Below, one piece after another: positions 17,701-25,959 of a stretch of DNA of 64,000 bases. A model generated the notes under the pieces. That model did no database searches. It saw only the letters and a list, made by a program, of their open reading frames with translations, and was not told where the DNA came from. The stretch covers positions 8,157,001 to 8,221,000 of the forward strand of contig NZ_CP160403.1 of the NCBI RefSeq assembly GCF_040782645.1, in the 5' to 3' direction. Source of the stretch: Streptomyces sp. HUAS ZL42. Lineage in GTDB: Bacteria; Actinomycetota; Actinomycetes; Streptomycetales; Streptomycetaceae. The position numbers and the translations under genes are program-made. The stretch's first letter is position 1; each line of letters begins with the position of its first letter.

Positions 17701-18873
17701 GTGTCAGGCTTACGTGCCCAGCGACTCGCCGCACGCAGAGCCGAACGCAGGCGTGCCGTCCGGCGCGGCGCCATGGCCGCGGCGGCCTCGGTCGTCGTCG
17801 CGGTCGGCACGGTGACGGGGATGGTGGCCGCGCTCGACGACGGACACGGCTCGGACGAGGCCGGGCCCGACGTGACCGCCGCTCCGCGCCCGGAGTCGCC
17901 CTCCGTAATGCCGTCGGTGTCCGTCTCTCCTTCGTCTTCGAAGACCTTGCGGGAGAGCCCCACGCCCTCGCCCGGCAGGACCGGAACGAAGCGGCAGACC
18001 ACCTCGGTGAACAGCCGCCTCTACCGCCACCCCGAGTCCCAGGTCCTCGACTGGGTCCGCGCCAACCCCGGTGATCCGCGTCGCGCCGTCATAGAGTCCC
18101 GCATCGCCGACCGGCCGGCGGCGGTCTGGTTCGCCGACCACACGCCGGCGACGATCACTTCACGGGTCCGCGCGGTGACCTCGGGCGCCGTCGCGCAGGG
18201 GCGGGTGCCCGTCGTCGTGGCGTACGCGATCCCGGACCGTGACTGCGGAGGAGCCTCCCAGGGCGGGGCGCCCGACCTCGACGCCTACGACGCGTGGATC
18301 GACCGGTTCGCCGCGGGGCTGGGCTCCGGTGAGGTCATCGTCGTGCTCGAGCCCGACTCGATCGCCCAGTCCGGGTGCCTCACGGGCGGGCAGCGCGCCG
18401 ACCGGTTCGCCTCGCTGTCCCGCGCCGGCCGTGTCCTCAAGGCCGCGAACCCGAGGACGCGCGTCTACTACGACGCCGGGCATTCGGGCTGGAACCCCCC
18501 GGCGAAGCAGGCGGCGTGGCTGAAACAGGCGGGCGCCGCCTCGGCCGCGTCCTCCGACGGCATCTTCAGCAATGTCTCCAACTTCCACACCACGGCCGAC
18601 GAGATCGCCTACGACCGGCAGGTCCTCGACGCCCTCGGCGGTCCCGCGGGGCTGGGTGCCGTCATCGACACCAGCCGCAACGGCAACGGCGCGCCCACCG
18701 ACGGAACGTGGTGCGACCCCGACGGGCGCAAGATCGGCACTGCGCCCACGACGAACACCGGGAAGGCGCGCATCGACGCCTACCTGTGGGTGAAGCTGCC
18801 GGGGGAGTCCGACGGATGCAAGGGGTCTCCCGGCACGTTCACGCCTTCGTACGCCTACGACCTGGCGCGCTGA
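17701..18873 (+). CDS. Secreted or membrane-anchored glycoside hydrolase family 6 protein (cellulase-like)
   Basis: A 390-residue protein. After a basic N-terminus (RRAERRRAVRRGA) comes one hydrophobic segment (AAASVVVAVGTVTGMVAA), then a Ser/Pro/Thr-rich linker (about 45-105) and a GH6 catalytic domain. GH6 hallmarks are VVAYAIPDRDCGG (catalytic acid region), VIVVLEPDSIAQSG, DAGHSGWN, VSNFHTT and GTWCDPDGRKIG. The family hydrolyses beta-1,4-glucans with inversion. No cellulose-binding module is present. GTG 17701 has a GGAGGGGGAAG leader; the open frame upstream lacks a signal. It is divergent from the DUF5995 gene. Confidence 0.87.
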   Translation: MSGLRAQRLAARRAERRRAVRRGAMAAAASVVVAVGTVTGMVAALDDGHGSDEAGPDVTAAPRPESPSVMPSVSVSPSSSKTLRESPTPSPGRTGTKRQTTSVNSRLYRHPESQVLDWVRANPGDPRRAVIESRIADRPAAVWFADHTPATITSRVRAVTSGAVAQGRVPVVVAYAIPDRDCGGASQGGAPDLDAYDAWIDRFAAGLGSGEVIVVLEPDSIAQSGCLTGGQRADRFASLSRAGRVLKAANPRTRVYYDAGHSGWNPPAKQAAWLKQAGAASAASSDGIFSNVSNFHTTADEIAYDRQVLDALGGPAGLGAVIDTSRNGNGAPTDGTWCDPDGRKIGTAPTTNTGKARIDAYLWVKLPGESDGCKGSPGTFTPSYAYDLAR

Positions 18874-18945
18874 CGGGCTGAGCGTCCGCTTAGGATGGGT
18901 TGGTTGCCCCGTACACCCGTCCCGTGCGCCCCAGGAGTCCGCCCC

Positions 18946-19404
18946 GTGACCGCCGAAGCCCCGCTCGCCCCCGCCCTGTCGTACGGCCGGCTCGTTCCCG
19001 TCACCGTCCACTTCGACGACCTGGACGCGCTCGGCCTGCTGCACAACGCCCGCTATCCGCTGATGGTGGAGCGGGCGTGGACCGGGCTGTGGCAGGAGTA
19101 CGGCATCCGTTTCGAGGGGGACTGGGCCGCGGCCGGGGACGCCTGCAACGCGGTCAAGGAGCTGCGGATCACCTACGAGGCCCCGGTCACCCGGACCGGC
19201 ACCTACGCCGTCCACCTCTGGCTGGAGCGACTCGGCACCACCGGCCTGACGTACGGCTTCCGCTTCTGCTCGGCGGACGGCGCGGTCACCTACGCGCAGG
19301 GTCTCCGCGTCCTGGTCAGGCTGGACGCGCAGACCCTGCGGCCTGCTCCGTGGAGCGACGCGTTCAGGGTCGCGGGTCGGGCACTGCTGCGCTCGGCCGA
19401 CTGA
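18946..19404 (+). CDS. Acyl-CoA thioesterase, hotdog fold (4HBT type)
   Basis: A 152-residue protein with the 4-hydroxybenzoyl-CoA-thioesterase pattern: VTVHFDDLDALGLLHNARYP (Asp and Asn of the active site), MVERAWTGLW in the long helix, and LRITYEAPVTRTGTYAVHLW in the sheet. The substrate is unknown. GTG 18946 has AGGAG nine bases upstream, whereas the open frame from 18895 encodes an unlikely leader. The 3' end overlaps the facing MFS gene by 41 bp. Confidence 0.85.
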   Translation: MTAEAPLAPALSYGRLVPVTVHFDDLDALGLLHNARYPLMVERAWTGLWQEYGIRFEGDWAAAGDACNAVKELRITYEAPVTRTGTYAVHLWLERLGTTGLTYGFRFCSADGAVTYAQGLRVLVRLDAQTLRPAPWSDAFRVAGRALLRSAD

Positions 19405-20575
19405 CCTTCGGCCGGTCCCGCTCGCCCGCGCGCAGGACGCCCGCGAACGCCGCGAGCCCGCACGCCAGCACCGTCACCAGACCGAACGACACCACCAGGC
19501 TGGTCGCCTGCGCCACCCCGCCGATCAGGCTCGGTGCGATGAGGCCGGAGGTGTACGTGATCGTCGCCACGCCCGCGATGGCCTGACTGGGGTTCGGGCC
19601 GCTGTGGCCCGCCGCCGCGAAACACAGCGGTACGACGACCGCGATGCCCAGCCCCATCAGCGCGAACCCGGCCATGGCCACGGCAGGATGGCCCGCGACG
19701 ACGATGAGCAGGCCACCGGCGGCGGCGAGGAACCCTCCCGCCCGGACCGTGCGGACCGCGCCGAAGCGGTTGACCACCGAGTCCCCCACGATCCGGGCCG
19801 CTGCCATGGTCAGCATGAAACCGGTCGTGCAGGCGGCCGCGAGACCCGCCGACGCCTCCAGCTGGTCGCGCAGATAGATCGCGGACCAGTCCAGGCTCGC
19901 GCCCTCCGCGAACACCGCGCAGAACCCGACCGCCCCGATCAGCAGCGCGGACCTGGGCGGCAGCGCGAACCGCGGCGGCGGCTCCTCGTCCTCGGCGGGC
20001 CGCAGGTCGAGCACCCAGTGGCAGGCTGCGACGCCGAGCAGAGTGAGCGTCGCGGCCGCCAGCGCGAAGTGCAGACGCGCGTCCGAACCCAGGTGCGCGG
20101 CGAGCGTGCCGGCGGCCGAGCCGATCAGGGCGCCCGCGCTCCACATACCGTGCAGACCGGACATGATCGACTTGCCGAGCAGGCGCTCCACCTCGACGCC
20201 CAGGGCGTTCATCGCGACGTCGGCCATGCCGGCGGTCGCGCCGTACGTGAACATCGCCAGGCACAGCGTGTACAGGTTCGTCGCGAAGGAGGGCAGGACC
20301 AGGGACAGCGTCCACAGCGCGATCAGGCCGCGCAGGGTCGTTCGGCTGCCGAAGCGGTGGGTGATCCGGCCGGCCAGCGGCATGGAGCAGGAGGCGCCGA
20401 ACGCCGTGAAGGCCAGGGCGATGCCGAGCTGTCCGGCACCGAGGGAGGCATGGTCCTGGATCCACGGCACGCGCGTGGCGAACGAGCCGGTGACGGCGCC
20501 GTGCACGGCGAAGACGGCCGCCACCGCGTACCGGGCGTGCCGTACCTGCGCTGGTGCGTAGACCACTGTGCTCAT
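19364..20575 (-). CDS. MFS transporter (FucP/YbjJ-like)
   Basis: A 403-residue protein with 12 predicted spans. Typical sites are the N-terminal helix AAVFAVHGAVTGSFATRVPW, the loop RITHRFGSRTTLR, and the second-half loop VNRFGAVRTVRAGG. It resembles YbjJ/inner-membrane MFS proteins that move sugars or small hydrophilic molecules; the substrate is not clear. ATG 20575 has GGGAGGGG upstream. It is divergent from a ROK regulator, with a perfect inverted repeat between them, so sugar-responsive control is likely. Confidence 0.87.
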   Translation of the reverse strand: MSTVVYAPAQVRHARYAVAAVFAVHGAVTGSFATRVPWIQDHASLGAGQLGIALAFTAFGASCSMPLAGRITHRFGSRTTLRGLIALWTLSLVLPSFATNLYTLCLAMFTYGATAGMADVAMNALGVEVERLLGKSIMSGLHGMWSAGALIGSAAGTLAAHLGSDARLHFALAAATLTLLGVAACHWVLDLRPAEDEEPPPRFALPPRSALLIGAVGFCAVFAEGASLDWSAIYLRDQLEASAGLAAACTTGFMLTMAAARIVGDSVVNRFGAVRTVRAGGFLAAAGGLLIVVAGHPAVAMAGFALMGLGIAVVVPLCFAAAGHSGPNPSQAIAGVATITYTSGLIAPSLIGGVAQATSLVVSFGLVTVLACGLAAFAGVLRAGERDRPKVSRPSAAVPDPRP

Positions 20576-20660
20576 TCTCGGGCCCCTCCCGGCTCGGTGT
20601 CGCCCCTCTGCGCCGCTCTGCCCATGCGGGAGCCGCATGGCCCCGCCGCGCTGCCGTAAA

Positions 20661-20683
20661 CTATCAGGGACCCTGCCTGATAG
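20661..20683. promoter_or_regulatory. Operator-like inverted repeat between the MFS and ROK genes
   Basis: CTATCAGG (20661-20668) and its exact reverse complement CCTGATAG (20676-20683) flank a 7-base centre in the 189-bp divergent region. It is an AT-rich island in GC-rich DNA and ends beside a further ATAGTCGATTAA stretch. A binding site for the ROK repressor, controlling both genes, is the simplest reading. Confidence 0.6.
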
Positions 20684-20764
20684 ATAGTCGATTAAGCCCG
20701 CCGGGCGCGGAGCCGCCCGCCGCCGACTGCCGTGCGGCCCCGCCGATCTGGAAGGATTTCCGGC

Positions 20765-22036
20765 ATGCCCGCATCCCCGAGCACCGCCCGGGCCATCAAC
20801 GACCGGCTCGCCCTGCGACTGCTGCAGCAGGAAGGCCCGCTGACGGCGGGGCAGTTGAAGCAGCTGACCGGCCTGTCCCGGCCGACGGTCGCGGACCTCG
20901 TCGAACGCCTCACCGCCGGCGGTCTGATCGAGGTGGTCGGGGAGTCGGGCGAGCAGCGGCGCGGCCCCAACGCGAAGCTGTACGGCATCGTCGCCGACCG
21001 CGCCCACCTGGCCGCGCTGGACGTCCGCACGGAAGGCGTCTCCGTGGTCGTGTCCGACCTGCTCGGCCGGGTCCTCGCCGAGGCGTCGGTGCCGATCGGG
21101 GGCGACACCGGCACCGGTCCCGCGGTGGAGCAGGCGGTGACTCTCGTCGAGCGGGTGGCGAAGGAGGCGGGGGCCGACCGGCTGCACACCGTCGGCATCG
21201 GGGCACCCGGCCTGATCGACCCGGCGAGCGGCGAACTCCGTGACTCCACGGGCCTGCCCGAGTGGCACCGCCGGCTCGTGGCCGCCCTCCAGGAACGGCT
21301 CCCGGACGCCCGCGTCATCGTCGAGAACGAGACCAACCTCTCCGCGCTCGCGGAACAACGTGAGGGTGCCGCCCGTGACCGGGACACCTTCGTCCTGCTG
21401 TGGCTGGGCCATGGCACGGGCGCGGCAGTCGTCCTCGACGGCGCCCTCCGCCGCGGCGCCTCCGGTGGCACGGGGGAGATCGGCTTCCTGCCGGTACCGG
21501 GCACGTCCGGAGTGCCTTCGGCGACGGACTGCGAGGGGGGTTTCCACTCCCTCGGGGGGTCGGCGGCGATCGCTCGGCTCGCGGGGGAGTACGGGGTGGA
21601 GGGGGAGACGGCGGGGCACGAGCCGGTGGCGGCGGAGCTGGTGCGGGCGGCGGTGGCGCGCGTGCGGGGTGAGGTGGGCGACGCCGCGGGGAGCCCGTCC
21701 GGGGAGACCTCGGCCGGCCGGCGGCCCGGCCCGGCCCGCGGCCCGGCTCCCACTGCCGACGCCCGCTTCCTCGACGCGCTCGCCGACCGCCTCGCCATAG
21801 GGGTCGCATCAGTCGTCGCCGTTCTGGATCCCGGGTGCGTGGTCCTCGGCGGTGAGGTCGGGCAGGCCGGCGGGCCCGAACTCGCCGCGCGGGTGGCGGA
21901 GCGGCTGCGCCGGATGTCGCCGCTGTCCACCGAGGTCCGCGCCGGCGTCCTCGGCGGCGGCGCGGTCCTGCGCGGCGCGCTGCTGACCGCGCGGGACCGG
22001 GCTCAGGACGAGGTGTTCGCACCGCCGGAGCGTTAG
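20765..22036 (+). CDS. ROK-family transcriptional regulator
   Basis: A 423-residue protein with an N-terminal winged helix (LALRLLQQEGPLTAGQLKQL; TGLSRPTVADLVERLTAGGL) and a sugar-kinase-like ROK domain (GIGAPGLIDPASG, VENETNLSALAEQ, WLGHGTGAAVVLDG, GASGGTGEIGFLPV). The usual ROK zinc-cluster region near CEGGFHSLGG is reduced to one clear Cys. A Gly/Ala/Pro-rich insertion (about 310-345) interrupts the C-terminal half. ROK repressors answer to sugars. The divergent MFS gene is the likely target. The stop overlaps that of the facing pseudogene (TTAG). Confidence 0.88.
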   Translation: MPASPSTARAINDRLALRLLQQEGPLTAGQLKQLTGLSRPTVADLVERLTAGGLIEVVGESGEQRRGPNAKLYGIVADRAHLAALDVRTEGVSVVVSDLLGRVLAEASVPIGGDTGTGPAVEQAVTLVERVAKEAGADRLHTVGIGAPGLIDPASGELRDSTGLPEWHRRLVAALQERLPDARVIVENETNLSALAEQREGAARDRDTFVLLWLGHGTGAAVVLDGALRRGASGGTGEIGFLPVPGTSGVPSATDCEGGFHSLGGSAAIARLAGEYGVEGETAGHEPVAAELVRAAVARVRGEVGDAAGSPSGETSAGRRPGPARGPAPTADARFLDALADRLAIGVASVVAVLDPGCVVLGGEVGQAGGPELAARVAERLRRMSPLSTEVRAGVLGGGAVLRGALLTARDRAQDEVFAPPER

Positions 22037-22390
22037 TCGGCCGGTGCCGGCACCGGCTCAGGGGCGCAGGCCGGCCACAGCAGCAGGGCCGGGAGCACCA
22101 CCGCTGCCGCCGGCAACCCCGTCGGACCCGCCCCGCTCGCGGCCGAGAGTGGCTCCGAATGCCGGGTGTGGAACACCGGATGGGGCACCGAAGCGGTCGG
22201 ATACGCCACCAGCGCGGTCAGGACCAGCCGCCGCTCCGTCGTCGCGACCGCCACGCACAGCATCACGGCGAGCGCGAGACACAAGCCGCCGAGGTCCCGC
22301 AGCACCTGCTCGTTGCAGGGCGGGAGCAGCGACACCCGGCGCCACTGGCGAGAAGCCCGAGCCCGGCCGCGGCAGGGCGCGCCGGCTCAT
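22033..22390 (-). pseudogene. Broken small membrane-protein gene (DUF4345/DoxX-like)
   Basis: An ATG at 22390 overlaps the stop of the upstream NAD(P)H-binding gene (ATGA) and begins MSRRALPRPGSGF, a normal-looking N-terminus. Within about 15 codons the frame is lost. In another frame from about 22343 it continues as RRVSLLPPCNEQVLRDLGG, ALAVMLCVAVATTERRLVLT and VPHPVFHTRH, which from memory match the C-terminal two thirds of a four-span Streptomyces membrane protein (LLPPYNEHLVRDVGG type). The first membrane span is missing, so a deletion of roughly 20 codons plus a frameshift is likely. It explains the otherwise empty 22037-22386 stretch. Confidence 0.65.
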
Positions 22391-23127
22391 CCGTGCCTCC
22401 TGTCGAGGTGCTCCTCGAAAGTCCCCTTGCCGACGGCCAGTTCGGGTGTCAGATGCCCCCCGGTCCGGAAGGCCCGGTACGCCTTGCCCCACAGCGGCAC
22501 GTTTACGACGACCCGCCGCCGCCCTGTCGCCTTCAGATACGCCCGGGCCAGCGACTCGAACGACCGCACCTCGGGCCCGCCCATGTCCTCTACCCGCCCC
22601 GCCGGCGCGCCCTCCGCCAGCCGCGCCAACCGGTCCGCGACCTCGGCCACCTCGATCGGCTGGTCCGGTACGCCGGCCGGCAGCAGCATCACCGGCGGTT
22701 TGGCCAGCCCCTGGAGCACCCGCACGAGCAGGTCGTGGAACTGGGTGGTGCGCAGCACGGTCCAGCCGAGTCCCGACTCCTCGACGAGCCTCTCCACCGC
22801 GAGCTTCGACCGGTAGTAGCCGAACGGCACCCGGTCGACGCCCACGATGGAGATGTAGACCAGGTGGCCCACACCCGCCCGCCGTGCCGCCGCGATCAGG
22901 TTCGTCGCCGCCTGCTCGTCGCCGCCGCGCGGGGAACTCGCGCAGTGCACGATCGTGTCCACGCCCCCGACCGCCGCGTCAAGGCCGATGCCGCCTTCCC
23001 GCAAGTCCACGGCGTACGGCTGGGCGTGCCGGCTGAGCACCCGCACCTCGTGCCCGGCCGCGCGCAGCCGCTCGGTGACGAGCCGGCCGAGCGTTCCGGT
23101 GCCGCCGGTCACCAGGATCGTCGTCAT
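22387..23127 (-). CDS. NAD(P)H-binding oxidoreductase/epimerase (NmrA/SDR-like), partner of ECF41
   Basis: A 246-residue Rossmann protein: ILVTGGTGTLGRLVTERLRA (nucleotide loop), IVHCASSPRGG, VYISIVGVDRVPFGYYRSKL (Tyr-x-x-x-Lys-like), and LGWTVLRTTQFHDLL, the atypical SDR pattern of NmrA-like enzymes. The substrate is unknown. Family knowledge: ECF41 sigma factors are usually beside a carboxymuconolactone decarboxylase, oxidoreductase or epimerase gene that they activate, and this gene lies just downstream of an ECF41 gene with an ECF41-type promoter between them. It is coupled by ATGA to a broken membrane-protein gene. Confidence 0.87.
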   Translation of the reverse strand: MTTILVTGGTGTLGRLVTERLRAAGHEVRVLSRHAQPYAVDLREGGIGLDAAVGGVDTIVHCASSPRGGDEQAATNLIAAARRAGVGHLVYISIVGVDRVPFGYYRSKLAVERLVEESGLGWTVLRTTQFHDLLVRVLQGLAKPPVMLLPAGVPDQPIEVAEVADRLARLAEGAPAGRVEDMGGPEVRSFESLARAYLKATGRRRVVVNVPLWGKAYRAFRTGGHLTPELAVGKGTFEEHLDRRHG

Positions 23128-23185
23128 GGCGTTCAGTCCCTTCCGAGGCCGGGCGCTCCGGGGTGGAGCGCCCTACGCCAGCTGA

Positions 23186-23212
23186 GACCGATTGGCCACG
23201 CGAAATGTGACA
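23186..23212 (-). promoter_or_regulatory. ECF41-type promoter upstream of the partner gene
   Basis: On the minus strand TGTCACA (23212-23206) is followed after 16 bases by GGTC (23189-23186). The published ECF41 motif, as I recall it, is TGTCACA then about 16-18 bases then CGTC, so the -35 is exact and the -10 has one mismatch. It lies six bases past the sigma-gene stop and 59 bases before the NAD(P)H-binding gene. Confidence 0.72.
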
Positions 23213-23217
23213 GGCGT

Positions 23218-24105
23218 CTACAGCCGCGTGAGCTGACGGCGTACGAAGTCCAGCTTGTCCGGGTTCACCACGACCCGCACATGCGCGATCAGACCGTCCC
23301 GCACCTCGAACGCGACGATCCCGACGAGCGTGTCGCCCGCCCACGCCGCCAGGCCGGTCTCGCCGTTGACCTCGATCGACGTGTAGACCAGGCCTGCCGC
23401 GAACCGCTGGGCCCCGCCGGCGACCAGCCGGCTGACCTTGTCGCGCCCCTCGACCGGCCGCCGGGCCGCGCTGACCTTGCCGCCGCCGTCGCTCGACCAG
23501 GTCACATCGGCCACGAGCAGCTTCTCGAGGCCGGCCAGATCGCCGTCCCGGGCCGCCGCGACGAAGGAGGCGACCAACTCCTCCCACCGCTCCGGGGTGG
23601 GTTCGAAACGGGACTGCGGCTCACCCACCCGCTGCACCGCCCGCCGGTACAGCTGACGGCAGTTGGCCTCGCTCAGTTCCAGAGCCTCGGCGATCTCCCG
23701 GTGCCCGTACCCGAACGCCTCCCGCAGCACGTACACCGCCCGCTCGGTCGGCGTGAGCCGCTCCAGCAGGACCAGCATCGCCATCGACACGGCGTCGCGC
23801 TGCTCGGCCGACTCCAGCGGGCCGAGCGTGCCGTCCGAGGTGACGACGGGCTCCGGCAGCCAGGTCCCCACGTACTGCTCGCGCCGCGCCCGGGCGGACG
23901 TCAGCCGGTTGAGGCAGAGGTTGGTGACGACCTTGGCGAGCCATGCGCCCGGGTGCTCGATCTCCGTGCGCACTGCGCCGCTGAAGCGCAGGTAGGCGTC
24001 CTGGACCGTGTCCTCCGCCTCGTCGGCGGAGCCGAGCATGCGGTAGGCCAGACCGAACAGCCGGGGGCGGTGGCTCTCGAACTCGTCGGCGATCGCTGTC
24101 GTCAT
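23218..24105 (-). CDS. ECF41-family RNA polymerase sigma factor with SnoaL-like C-terminal extension
   Basis: A 295-residue sigma factor. Region 2 is at about 8-75 (RPRLFGLAYRMLGSADEAED, VQDAYLRF), region 4 at about 110-160 (LTPTERAVYVLREAFGYGHREIAEALEL), and a SnoaL-like extension at 175-295. The two extension motifs that define ECF41 are both present: DGGGK at 206-210 and NPDKL at 281-285. These proteins lack an anti-sigma factor; the extension itself tunes activity. ATG 24105 has AGGGTGA upstream. No ECF41-type motif is seen before the gene; instead a chitinase-type promoter lies about 150 bp upstream. Confidence 0.93.
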   Translation of the reverse strand: MTTAIADEFESHRPRLFGLAYRMLGSADEAEDTVQDAYLRFSGAVRTEIEHPGAWLAKVVTNLCLNRLTSARARREQYVGTWLPEPVVTSDGTLGPLESAEQRDAVSMAMLVLLERLTPTERAVYVLREAFGYGHREIAEALELSEANCRQLYRRAVQRVGEPQSRFEPTPERWEELVASFVAAARDGDLAGLEKLLVADVTWSSDGGGKVSAARRPVEGRDKVSRLVAGGAQRFAAGLVYTSIEVNGETGLAAWAGDTLVGIVAFEVRDGLIAHVRVVVNPDKLDFVRRQLTRL

Positions 24106-24254
24106 GCGTTCACCCTGCCAGAAGGGTGACGGCGGAAGGTGGGAGGCCCGGCGGCGGGCAAGGGCCGTCGTCACCACCGCCGGGCCGGTCTGCGCCGGAG
24201 CTGCGAAGTCCCCTACCGCGACTGGTCCTTGGCGCTCCAGGGAGATTGCGACCG

Positions 24255-24298
24255 ACCCTAGAAAGGACTAGACCAAATCGTCAATAGGTATGGACCAA
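24255..24298 (-). promoter_or_regulatory. Chitinase-type direct-repeat promoter upstream of the ECF41 gene
   Basis: Read on the minus strand, TTGGTCCATACC (24298-24287) and TTGGTCTAGTCC (24276-24265) are direct repeats 22 bases apart. TTGACG (24284-24279) serves as -35, and 18 bases later TAGGGT (24260-24255) as -10. This is almost the same layout as the chitinase promoter at 39005-39046 in this window. It points at the ECF41 gene, about 150 bases downstream; no chitinase gene is there. Confidence 0.65.
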
Positions 24299-24440
24299 TC
24301 TCAAGCGGGGTCGCCGGCCCGGTAGTTGGCTCCGTGTCGACCGCCCGAGAAGTCCAGCGACATGGCCTGTGAGCCACCCCACACCGTTCGCCCGTATGGA
24401 CCGCGATCAGGCGTGGCACACTGGCTCTGTACCAATAGCA

Positions 24441-24567
24441 GCGCACTCCGGGGTCGGTGAAAGTCCGAACCGGCGGTTACAGTCCGCGACCCGGTCGCTT
24501 CCAGCGGCCGGTTGACCAGGTGAAATTCCTGGACCGACGGTTAAAGTCCGGATGGGAGGCAGTGCGC
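24441..24567 (+). promoter_or_regulatory. FMN riboswitch (RFN element)
   Basis: The RFN signature is complete. The outer stem P1 is GCGCACT (24441-24447) paired with AGTGCGC (24561-24567). Inside lie GGGGTCGGTGAAAGTCCGAA, CCGGCGGTTACAGTCCGCGA, GACCAGGTGAAATTCCTGGA, CCGACGGTTAAAGTCCGGAT and GGGAGGCAG. It binds FMN and lowers expression of the riboflavin genes downstream. The 149 bases between it and the ribE start hold no obvious U-tract terminator, but CCTGCC (24644-24649) can pair with GGCAGG (24698-24703), which overlaps the ribosome binding site, so control at translation is likely. Confidence 0.97.
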
Positions 24568-24715
24568 GGCGGGCGGGCATGCGTGCGCGCCGCCGACCGG
24601 TTCGTCCATGGGGCGAGCACCGTCCGGCGTCGCTTCCGGTGTCCCTGCCCGTGTTCTCTGTCGTCATCGACAGGCCCCGGAGTCCGTGCCCGAATGAGGC
24701 AGGAGGACCCGGGAA

Positions 24716-25321
24716 GTGTTCACCGGAATCGTCGAAGAGCTGGGTGAGGTCACCGCCGTCGAGAACCTCGGCGACGCCTCCCGCTTCCGGCTGCGCGGCC
24801 CCGTCGTGACCGACGGCGCGAAGCACGGCGACTCCATCGCCGTGAACGGGGTCTGTCTCACCGTCGTCGACCACGAGGGCGACGAGTTCACCGCCGACGT
24901 CATGGCGGAGACCCTCCACCGCTCCAGCCTCGGCGCCCTCACCGTCGGCTCCCGCGTCAACCTCGAGCGGCCCACCGCCGTGGGCGCACGCCTCGGCGGG
25001 CACATCGTGCAGGGCCATGTCGACGGCACCGGCCGGGTACTGGAGCGCAAGCCCTCCGAGAACTGGGAGATCGTGAAGGTCTCCCTCCCCGCGGACCTCG
25101 CCCGGTACGTGGTCGAGAAGGGCTCCGTCACGGTCGACGGCATCAGCCTCACCGTCGTCGACGCCGGCCCGGACTACTTCACCGTCAGCCTCATCCCCAC
25201 CACCCTCGCCCTGACCACGCTCGGCCTCAAGCAGGCCGGCGACCCGGTCAACCTCGAGGTGGACATCGTCGCCAAGTACGTCGAGCGACTGATGGCCGCC
25301 GGTCAGGGGGCGGGTCGGTGA
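24716..25321 (+). CDS. ribE: Riboflavin synthase, alpha chain
   Basis: A 201-residue enzyme joining two lumazines to give riboflavin. The internal duplication is clear: [12 protein letters not shown] opens the first lumazine-binding half, with [10 protein letters not shown]; the second half begins near [12 protein letters not shown] and holds [12 protein letters not shown]. The trimer helix is at the C-terminus. GTG 24716 has AGGAGG at 24701-24706. It is the first gene after the FMN riboswitch and overlaps the next gene by GTGA. Streptomyces literature also calls this gene ribB. Confidence 0.97.
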   Translation: MFTGIVEELGEVTAVENLGDASRFRLRGPVVTDGAKHGDSIAVNGVCLTVVDHEGDEFTADVMAETLHRSSLGALTVGSRVNLERPTAVGARLGGHIVQGHVDGTGRVLERKPSENWEIVKVSLPADLARYVVEKGSVTVDGISLTVVDAGPDYFTVSLIPTTLALTTLGLKQAGDPVNLEVDIVAKYVERLMAAGQGAGR

Positions 25322-25959
25322 ACCGGCTGAACTCCGAGGCGTTCGTCCTGTTCGACCAGCACATCCTCTGGTCGGACATGATCGGCAACGTCCTCGGTCT
25401 GATCGCCCTCGCCCTGGGCTGGCGGCGCTCCCTGCTGAGCTGGCCGGTGCAGTTCCTCTCCGGCCTCGTCCTCTTCGGAGCCTTCTTCGGTCACCTGACC
25501 GGCAGCGCGGGCAAGCAGGCCGTCGTCATGGCCGTCGCCCTGTACGGCTGGTGGCAGTGGAGCCGCGGCCAGAACCAGTCCGAGGACGGCCACATCGTCC
25601 CGCGCTTCGCCACCTGGCGAGAGCGGGCGGCCATGATCGCCGCCGCCGCAGCCGGCACGGTCGGGGTGGCCCTGCTCTTCAAGGCCTACCCGTCCCTGTC
25701 CTGGGACCCCTGGCCGGACGCCTACATCTTCGTGGGCACCATCGTCGCCATGTACGCCCAGGCCCGCGGCATGGTCGAGTTCTGGTTCGCCTGGCTCCTC
25801 GTCGACCTCGTGGGCGTGCCGCTGAACTTCGCCAACGGCTACGCCTTCTCCGGATTCGTCTACATCATCTACGGCGCGCTGGTCCTGTGGGGCATGCGCG
25901 ACTGGTGGCTGCGCTCCCGCAGGACCGCGCAGCCCGCTCTGGAAGGAGCGCCGGCATGA
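25318..25959 (+). CDS. ribM: PnuC-family transporter, probable riboflavin transporter RibM
   Basis: A 213-residue membrane protein with about seven spans in the PnuC pattern: [37 protein letters not shown] (the PnuC Trp-rich helix), and [19 protein letters not shown]. PnuC proteins usually carry nicotinamide mononucleotide or riboside, but the homologue in Streptomyces rib operons, RibM, carries riboflavin and roseoflavin by facilitated diffusion. Its place between ribE and ribBA under an FMN riboswitch makes riboflavin the likely cargo. It overlaps both neighbours by four bases (GTGA and ATGA). Confidence 0.88.
   Translation: MNRLNSEAFVLFDQHILWSDMIGNVLGLIALALGWRRSLLSWPVQFLSGLVLFGAFFGHLTGSAGKQAVVMAVALYGWWQWSRGQNQSEDGHIVPRFATWRERAAMIAAAAAGTVGVALLFKAYPSLSWDPWPDAYIFVGTIVAMYAQARGMVEFWFAWLLVDLVGVPLNFANGYAFSGFVYIIYGALVLWGMRDWWLRSRRTAQPALEGAPA

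Noticed and set aside
24106..24254. ECF41 autoregulatory promoter before the sigma gene
   Set aside because: No TGTCACA-like -35 on the minus strand in this stretch.
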